A program made the position numbers and the translations under genes. The notes below the pieces were generated by a model, which worked only from the letters and a program-made list of their open reading frames with translations, searched no databases and was not told the origin of the DNA. A DNA stretch of 64,000 nucleotides from the NCBI GenBank assembly GCA_019155185.1, contig CM032809.1, forward strand, positions 602,501-666,500, given 5' to 3'. Below, piece by piece: positions 56,721-64,000 of this stretch (positions are counted from its first letter, which is position 1; every line of letters starts with the position of its first letter). Source of the DNA: Beaufortia kweichowensis (Eukaryota; Chordata; Actinopteri; Cypriniformes; Gastromyzontidae).

Positions 56721-59700
56721 TCAGGTTAATTTGTCTAAAAGTAGCTGAATGTCTTCTTGACCATGATATATTCGTTTGAGACCTCTGGGCAGGTATCGGC
56801 ATGAGGACAGACTCAAGTACTTCAGAGCTGGTGTTTGGCCTATCAGCAACCTGTAGAAGAATTACGAGCATGTTGTTATTCTTTTGGTTATATACAGTAT
56901 TATAAAATTAGAAAACTAAATTTTAATAAACAAATATTTTTGGAATGGATTACTTGCACCAAATAATGAGTAAAAAGCAGCATAGAAAGAAATTCCTTCA
57001 GTACTGTTTAAAAAGCTTCCCAGGTTAAGACCTCAAAAAGCTGAATAATACAATGTCAAGAGTATGATTTAGCAAATTCTAGACAAAAGGTGACTACTTT
57101 TAAAGATGCTAAAATACAACATAGTGTTCATTAATTTTGAATGCTTTCAGTAACAACATAATTCCCACAGTGCAACTTTACCAACCATGTAGACCCACCT
57201 GAGTGCAGATGAAGTGATTTTAGTCCCACTGAGATTCAGGGAGCGAAAAGAATCGACTCCAGCACCATGTGCAAGATGTCCCATGGCGATCTCCATATCT
57301 TCCTCTGAGAATTGCTGGTTGGCCAAATCAAGTTCCCTGAGGGTGTTGCTCCATTTTTGAGCAAGCATGTGTATGCCTTTCTTGGATGCGATCATGGCAT
57401 TGCTGTTAAAGTACAGGCCCCAATAGAAACACTCCAGTCCTAAATGAACAGGGGAAATGCATATTATTTCTGCCCCAAAAATTCAGGTATGAACCTTTTT
57501 TAGAGTACCTCTATTCAAGTTCAAGCTATTATCCTTTCAATACTCGTTTTCACTACAATGAGGCACACCAATGCATCACATTATTAAAAAAATCAAAAAC
57601 CTTACTTTCACAAGGTAAAGCATACAAGCCAGTGGCTGTGATGCGGGAGGCGCCTCGCAGGTCCAGTACTCGCAGATGGGGGGAGCTATGGAGCACATTG
57701 CTCAGGTCATTGTCAGACATGAAGGAGTGAGAGGAAGTGGCAATGCACAGCTCCTCTAACAGAGGGAAACCGGACGTTGAACTGGGGGTGTTGCGGATCA
57801 TTTTAGGAACTGGAGTGACATTCATTAACCTGAAAGTCTAAATGTGCAAAATAATTTTTTGGTGGTGTAGTTTTTAAAGAAAAATATTAAACAGTTTCCA
57901 AGCAGCAATGTTTGTAAAAAATTGCACGAACATACCTGAAGTTTGGGGCATCCAATCTGCAATGCCTGAATGCATATGGGAAGCTGGCAGTATCCTCCAT
58001 CTAATTTAGTATTGATCTCCAGCAGTCTAAGCTCAGGACAGCAACCTTTCTTTAAATGAAAAGATACTTCACTCATCAGAAATAAATGGGTGCTAATGTC
58101 TTCAATAGTCATGTGTGGTACAAACATAGTGACTTACAGACAAAGTGCTGAGAAGTCTGTCGCTCTTAGAGCTGTGTGTGAAATAAATACTTTTTATTTG
58201 GTTTCCATACGTCTCAAGGAAAGACACCAAACTGTCAACATGAAACTGTCAAGAAAGAAGACAAAAACCAGGTACAGTGATCACACATTGTGTAATTGGG
58301 GAAAGCAGTTTGAAATCAATCCCTGATATTAGTAAAGAACATTACAGTTGACCAAACCTCTGAGTGTTGCACATTTATATTCTCTAATGACGGACAGCCA
58401 GCACCAAGACTCTGAAAGGCCTCTTCTGTCAATCCGCTGCAATAGGAAAGCTTGACAGAATGAAGATTGGGACAGCACTGTGAAACTTTCTAGAAAAACA
58501 CAAAACGTATCCAGATTATATTTATTAACAATACAGACTTAAACACCCCAGTCATTATTTTTATGCAAATAAATGAGATGTGCTCTATTATAAACATATA
58601 TACATGCAAGATTTTTAAATATTTTTATTAGCAAAAAATACAAAGCACAATACAACTTTAGAGTCATGCAGTTGAATTGTTGGCCAACTTGAAATGACTC
58701 TCAGTAATATATACTTTAGAACAAACCATAAAAGTGAAAAATGACAGATGAAACTCCAGAGTGGAATGATAATTCCTGTCTGTTTTTTAAGACTACACTA
58801 AACAGCTCTACAAAAATATTCCAAAAAATATACCTCAATGACATAATCAACATGTTTTTTCCAGTGGCAAAGAGAGAAGTCCCTCATCTGAGATAATCTG
58901 TAGACAGTGAAAACAAAATATTGCAGGACTCAACCCGATTGCACAAACATTCATTTGCTTCACATAATCTCACATGAACAAGATGTCTTCTGCACTTCTT
59001 CCGGTTTTGCTCCCAGTTGTTGAAATAAAGGAAAACACAACACTTACAGTAAATACACTTTTAGTTTAGTTTAACCACTGACCTGTTTTGTGCTAGCCAG
59101 TCTATAGTGTTCCTAATCTTCTGTTCTGTCCCAGGTAACTGAGTCTTACCGGGTTCAATCCAGCAGTAGCCAACTGACACACTGCGCCACAGGACAGGAG
59201 ACGATGCAGCTCCATTCCATAGACGACAAACTCTGCCAACTCTTTAAAAAAAGAACAAACATCACAACTAACATTAATAAAAGCACAGAAAGTAAATTCA
59301 CCTAAATTTACTGTTGTTTTAATTATAGTAAAAGTGTAGTAAGCATTATCTAAGCATTTAGATGTATAGATGTAGATGTTTACAGAGAGGAAAATATCAG
59401 TCTATACACATATTTTCTATTTAAGAGGATGGAAATATACATGTGACAAAAACTATGCAACTAGGCAACATTATTTTATAAATTAAAATACACAAACCAG
59501 AAGCAATAATACCCAACAAATGGAGAAGAGATGACTATTCAAAGAACATAAAATAAATATTTTTAATGGAGATGACAATTCTGAAAGCTGCACTAGTCTG
59601 ACTACGGAAACTTGTGCTTTAAAAGTATTTTTTTATATATAGATGGTTAAATTATGATTACTGTAGTGAGGTTTTACTATAAATAAAACCAAAAACACTA

Positions 59701-60437
59701 CTGTTACAATCATTAAATCACTGTTTATTTTTATAAGGACTGTAATGGAAATACTTCTTCTCATTGTTGGTTTAGGTTAATTAGCATTACGTACACTTGC
59801 AAAAGGTTACTAGTTCATGTGTTACCTATACAATACAAAAACACAAATCACATAGGTCTTACCTGCATAGAAAAGGTACAGCTCCATCCTGAAGAACTGC
59901 AAACTGAAAGATTTTTACCACAATCTCTATTGGTAAACTTTGACCCCAGCGGTCAAAACCATCAGCATGCACACTGTCCAGATCGACACTTTTATCAACA
60001 GTTTCCTCTGTTTTTCTCTGTTCCTTTGGGACTTTAATTTTGCCAGGTGTTTTTTTCGTTTGAACAGTAGATGTTTTACTCTTGGCTTTTGCATGTACCT
60101 TCTTTTTCTTACATCCTTTACGTTTTGGTTTCCATACACTGTCGCCGCTACTGATATTTGATATTATCAAAAGCATGTCCTCTCCCTCCTGGACAGTGTA
60201 ACTTGGTCTTACAGTTCGTTTGATATTTTTTCGCTTTTTCTTTTTGCTCTTTTCATCCTTAAGGGAATCTGCTCTTCTTTTTAGCCCTTTTCCTTTAGCA
60301 GATGCGGATTTTATCTGGGATATTCCAGCTCTTCCGGACGGAGAATCCTGTTCTTGAGAGGAAGACGCTTCACCAGCTAAAGCCTGGACTGACCGTTCTG
60401 TGCCCGAGCTGGATACCTCCATGTGTGTGCTGTTCAT
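56721..60437 (-). CDS. fbxl6: F-box and leucine-rich repeat protein 6
   Basis: Substrate-recognition subunit of an SCF-type E3 ubiquitin ligase. Nine minus-strand exons: 59863-60437, 59083-59241, 58834-58897, 58358-58489, 58138-58245, 57936-58049, 57606-57837, 57199-57439, 56721-56850; all phases agree, and 584 residues are predicted (human 539). The start is the ATG at 60437; a second in-frame Met is six codons in. The N-terminus is Ser/Lys-rich with basic clusters KSKKKKRKNIKR and KPKRKGCKKKK, which look like nuclear/nucleolar signals. The F-box begins at about residue 165 (WGQSLPIEIVVKIFQFAV), crosses the first intron and continues VGRVCRLWNGAASSPVLWRSV. LRR-like units follow: CPNLHSVKLSYCSGLTEEAF, CPSLENINV, CPELRLLEINT, LRVLDLRGASRITATGL, LRELDLANQQFSEED. 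The end, LKYLSLSSCRYLPRGLKR, matches human FBXL6. Exon 7 uses the acceptor TTTAG at 57838-57840; a nearby CAG would break the frame. Confidence 0.95.
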
Positions 60438-61202
60438 GACAAATAAAAGTTCTGATCCTCTTTACTTGGTGCAAAAAATGCCCTGAAGGAAACTAAACAG
60501 GGAATGAATGACACATCTGATACTGACAAAAATCACGTATTCGCTCTCCATCAGATGCATTCATAGTTGTTCACGTAAATAGCCGCAGATATTTAAAATG
60601 CAAATAATCACTAAAATTAATTAAGGGTTTTATTTTATAGCATCAATGTAAGAAAAATAACCGAAGTACTACCCGCGCTTGCTTTGTTGTTTTTATCGAA
60701 GTCCCATAATGCTTTGAGCCACTATCAATATAGCTCGTCATATCCGCTTTCTTTCCTAGCCTGCCCATTCCAAACATTTTATTTTATTACGTTTGGCCAC
60801 ATTTTAGTTTAGTCCTTCATCCAAATATAATAAATAATTGTCAAATGCTTATTTTATTTGAGTGTAATGTAAATTACTGATCATAAGAGTCATAAAACAT
60901 CCTTAAGTCTACGTGAATTTATTTAAAACACCGAAGACAAACGAGAGCAATAAGCCAGCAACGGCATAGCATAGCCGTGTATGGGTTTATCCAATCAGTG
61001 ACTCCACCGAGCAGCACGTGACTGAACTGAACACGGAAGTGCAAGTTAGAGCGGATGCTCTTTTGCTTACTCAAATATCTTTGTAGATCGCCGAATCGGA
61101 ATTCCTGACTTTCTCTAGTCTTCACACTACAAAGAGACAAGACAAATACACTCTTGCACATCTTATAAATAGCAGGGAGTACTGTTGAAGAAAAATATAA
61201 CG
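60438..61202. promoter_or_regulatory. Bidirectional promoter between fbxl6 and the right-edge gene
   Basis: About 0.75 kb separates the fbxl6 start codon from the first splice donor of the plus-strand gene. It contains a TCCCATAATGC string near 60702, resembling part of the ZNF143 motif. CCAAT is at 60991-60995, CACGTGAC at 61015-61022 and CGGAAGT (ETS type) at 61034-61040. The last three lie just before the presumed plus-strand transcription start. Confidence 0.5.
61060..61202 (+). other. Probable non-coding first exon of the right-edge gene
   Basis: The sequence following the CCAAT/CACGTG/ETS cluster ends in AACG followed by a strong donor GTGAGT at 61203. It has no long frame in the plus sense. 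It fits a 5' UTR exon joined to the coding exon that contains the ATG at 62661. The left boundary is a guess. Confidence 0.45.
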
Positions 61203-62600
61203 GTGAGTTTGTTTTAAGATACTTTAGTAGCACAGATCAGTATTACTAATAGCCTATGGAAAATACATACATTGGTTTTGTTATGCCTTTATGAATGCTT
61301 ATGAGAGCAACTAAGTTCTTAATCCTTTATTCATATTCTTATTTATTTAAATTTTTTATTTGCTAAATAATGTTATCTTGTCTGCATATACTGATAGTTT
61401 GTCTTCTCTTTAAACTGTGGAGGTCGCATTGTATTGCATAAACCACGATGCTTGTGCACTTGCTTCAACCCCAGCTGTTTGGGTCAGACAGAAAAACAAA
61501 ACTCTAAAACAAACATTGATATCGGTTTAATGATATAAAAGCTGGAAGTCGATACTAAAGCGCATTTCCTCAACAAGCAGCCGCGTGTTCGTATGGGGCG
61601 TGAACATACAGTATCGTCAAGGGTATCGTCATTACTCAAGGATAACCAATACATTACTGGACCAGTTAAGAAAAACGTGACCTAGACTTAGTTTAGGGTC
61701 TAGGTTTAAATTTAGTAGTGATGCAACTGACCCTTTGCATAGTTCTTTCATTTTTTGCAGCTGTCTGTTTAGCTTCGTTGTTCTCCCTATATAAATTGTC
61801 CCGTTTAACAAAAAGTGTCATATTAATATTACCTAGAGAGCACTAAATAGTTACTACAGTTATTGTTACCTACTTTGATACAATAATATTAGATGTCTTA
61901 AAATTTTTGTCAAAAAGTTGCTTTTATAAAACACTTGACAGATTCATTCTGTTTTTCTTTTCTAAACACAATGTGGATGATATTTTTATTACGGTTTTAG
62001 TGTAGTAACAGTAACTGTAATATTCAGTGTGTGTATTTTTAGACACTATAGACATTACTAAAAATACGAAATTTTTTAATTTTTATTATAATTAACCTTG
62101 GGTTTTAGAACAGTAACCATAGTTTAAGCATGTAATTTGTAGTATAACTATCTATGGTAATACAAATGGTAGTTATTGCACTTTAACTATAATAAAAGCA
62201 TGGTTAAAACATATTGGTGCCGATATGTGCCCTGTCTGTGAAAACCAGGCTAATGTCTCAAAATGTTATCACTCAGTCCGTATTAAAAGTATCAAGGTTA
62301 TTCTTTCACAGAATGTTCTTTACATGATGTAGGATGATTTTTGTAGAAAACAGAAAATCACAAACAAATGACTTTAGCTGGGTTTTCACACATATTCACA
62401 CTGCTTTGTTGTTATAAATGTTTGGTGAGCTGTCACAAAAATATACATCTATAGAACCAAAAAGGTAACTATATTTTCAGACTTGCACCTGTTGTAACAT
62501 GAAAAAAATAACCTAAAGGATACTCTTTGTTGCATGGTTAAGAATCTGTGGACTACCATGCTCTGGTTGTTATTACTAAAACATTTATTTGGCCTTTATT
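61203..62600. other. Probable intron 1 of the right-edge gene, repeat-bearing
   Basis: AT-rich with degenerate CCATAGTT/ACTATGG-type repeat words at about 61850-62220, then the MITE-like element at 62235-62400. No coding exon was found. Confidence 0.5.
62235..62400. mobile_element. MITE-like element with GTGAAAACCAGCTAA-type ends
   Basis: The left end CTGTGAAAACCAGGCTAA and the right end TTAGCTGGGTTTTCACA are near-perfect inverted complements. The interior matches 48640-48770. It is about 165 bases and non-coding. Confidence 0.65.
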
Positions 62601-62660
62601 TGGAAGCATGCTCCACCAGATGGTATAAAAAAACAAGCCAGGCCACTTTGGTGTGCAACT

Positions 62661-64000
62661 ATGGATGACCTGCAAGACTTTGGTTCTTCTAATGCGAGCG
62701 CTAAGGCCATTGCTGCTGAGCTTAGTAAGTACTTTGTTATTTTTAATTGTAACTTTACTGTCAAACCAAGCAAATGAGAAGTAATCTCATTTTACAATCT
62801 CTTTTGTCAGTGTACATGTGTATGCAAATCTTTATTGTGTATTTGCGTTATATACAATTATGTTGTTTTACGTTTCGCAGAAGATTACTTCTACTCCAAG
62901 CTTGCCGCTGACTTCTTTGGTGTCCAAAATGGAGACCTGCTGGATCTAGCACACAAGCCTTGGAAAAACCGCATGTTGGTTCAGATTGGGCTGCTGAGGG
63001 AAGAGCATGACATTTCATGGGCTAATTTAATACAGTGGTTCCAAAAGATTATCCCACTGTATCAGACTGCAGATTTCCGTGGCCTGATTGTGAGAAACAC
63101 CACAACAGCTTTGAGCTTATCCGGAGATGCCAGGGAGAAATTTCTCGAGTCAGATGTCAACTTTGAATCCGTCGGACCATTATGTGATAGCATAGGAATC
63201 GGAAGAAGAGATTTACTTGAAATGTCTGACTTTTCAGATCGTGCGAAATTAACTGGTCTCACAAATGGCCTAGTTCTGGAAATGACTAACTTTATTTCAC
63301 GAGAAAAATTAGACCCGGTTGTTTTAGTGTCCTGGATCCGTAACTTTGAGCCTTTATTTTACAGCGGTGGCACGATCCAAAACGCCTACAAGCTTCTGCG
63401 TGCAAATCTGAGGAATTTAAGGATACAGTACCGCAACAATCAGAGAAGCCGAAAGAGGAGCTGTGGATTGTTGGATGAATTCCTTCAGAGTCCGTTTGAT
63501 CTTGAAGTGGATGGTGATGATATTGAATACAGGAGAATCGCAATGATAAAGGCACATCGACGAAAGAAACTGCAAAACAGGCCTGAGATCAAGGAGGAAG
63601 ATGAACCTTTTGATATTTCACAGACAGATGAACACAATCACAACCAAACAGACCACACCATCAGTGAAAATGAGGAACGGTGCTATTTAAAACACACACA
63701 GTCACTTGATGACGTGGAAGAAGACAAAAGAACAGACACGGGTGACTGCGTAACGCTGCTTGATATCTCTGTCTTGTCTTTGCAAAAGCTGGCAGAGATG
63801 TATGGAGGTAAGAATGAAGTTGCTATGGTGGTTTCAATGGATCTGCTTAAAAATCACTTCTCTGCTATGCTTAAAGAAGATGCCAACTTACGATTCTTAA
63901 ATGATAAAGTAAAGGCCTGTGCTTTAACAAACGACGACACCTCTTCGCTAGTGCCACCTTTACAATTCCTCCATCCTATCAGTCAATTCCTTTTTGATGT
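62661..64000 (+). CDS. Unrecognised protein, 3'-incomplete at window edge
   Basis: There are two coding exons so far: 62661-62724 (ATG with A at -3 and G at +4; donor GTAAGT) and 62881 to beyond 64000 (acceptor TTTCGCAG), joined in frame as AELKDYFYSKLAADFFG. At least 394 residues are open with no stop. The protein is hydrophilic and probably intracellular. It has a largely helical first part (ISWANLIQWFQKIIP, KLDPVVLVSWIRNFEPLFY), a basic patch (QYRNNQRSRKRSC), then KAHRRKKLQNR, an acidic low-complexity linker and a second folded part (LSLQKLAEMYGGKNEVAMVV). I recognise no domain, signal peptide or membrane segment. A GGAGGTAAGAATG string near 63805 could act as a donor, but the frame stays open past it. 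A domesticated transposon origin is conceivable but unsupported. Confidence 0.8.

Noticed and set aside
57830..57832. CAG at the end of ACTTTCAG as the fbxl6 exon 7 acceptor
   Set aside because: Using it gives a stop after eight codons; the TTTAG a few bases earlier keeps the frame (TFRLMNVTP).

Overview
This window is vertebrate nuclear DNA, most likely from a cyprinid-type teleost. The genes carry short introns with GT-AG borders. The intergenic DNA is AT-rich and full of long (CT)n, (CA)n and (GA)n microsatellites and of short inverted-repeat elements that I recall as typical of cyprinids. The encoded proteins look like fish orthologues of known human proteins. Three of the genes (scrt1, slc39a4, fbxl6) have human counterparts close together on 8q24.3, so the block looks like conserved synteny. 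Protein comparisons are from memory; no search was run.

Layout. Positions 1-7940 are intergenic and repeat-rich, beginning with a compound CA minisatellite. Positions 7950-10953 hold scrt1 on the minus strand (two coding exons, a long 3' UTR), with a tandem REST/RE1-like duplication and a CT tract just upstream. A candidate orphan minus-strand terminal exon lies at 12082-12308. From about 12.3 to 41 kb I find no convincing gene. Blocks of GC-richer, homeobox-, SOX- and TCF-motif-bearing DNA that look like conserved noncoding enhancers alternate there with AT-rich DNA, microsatellites and MITE-like repeats.

Positions 41202-48457 hold slc39a4 (ZIP4 zinc importer) on the plus strand in 12 exons. 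Its exon 2 acceptor is fed by a roughly 460-base CT microsatellite, and exon 2 carries an apparent 4-base tandem duplication that breaks the frame just before the splice donor. Positions 53418-55561 hold the last six exons of an oxysterol-binding-protein-related gene (ORP10/ORP11 type) on the minus strand. Its 5' half is missing next to a 100-N gap (56021-56120).

Positions 56721-60437 hold a complete fbxl6 (F-box, leucine-rich repeats) in nine exons on the minus strand. It is divergent from an unrecognised plus-strand gene whose non-coding first exon ends at 61202 and whose coding sequence runs from 62661 off the right edge.

The genes are functionally independent: a neuronal zinc-finger repressor, a gut zinc importer, a lipid-transfer protein, a ubiquitin-ligase adaptor and an unknown. 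The strongest observations are the slc39a4 exon 2 frameshift, the microsatellite polypyrimidine tract, the RE1-like pair upstream of scrt1, the truncated osbpl gene at the gap, and the uncharacterised gene at the right edge.
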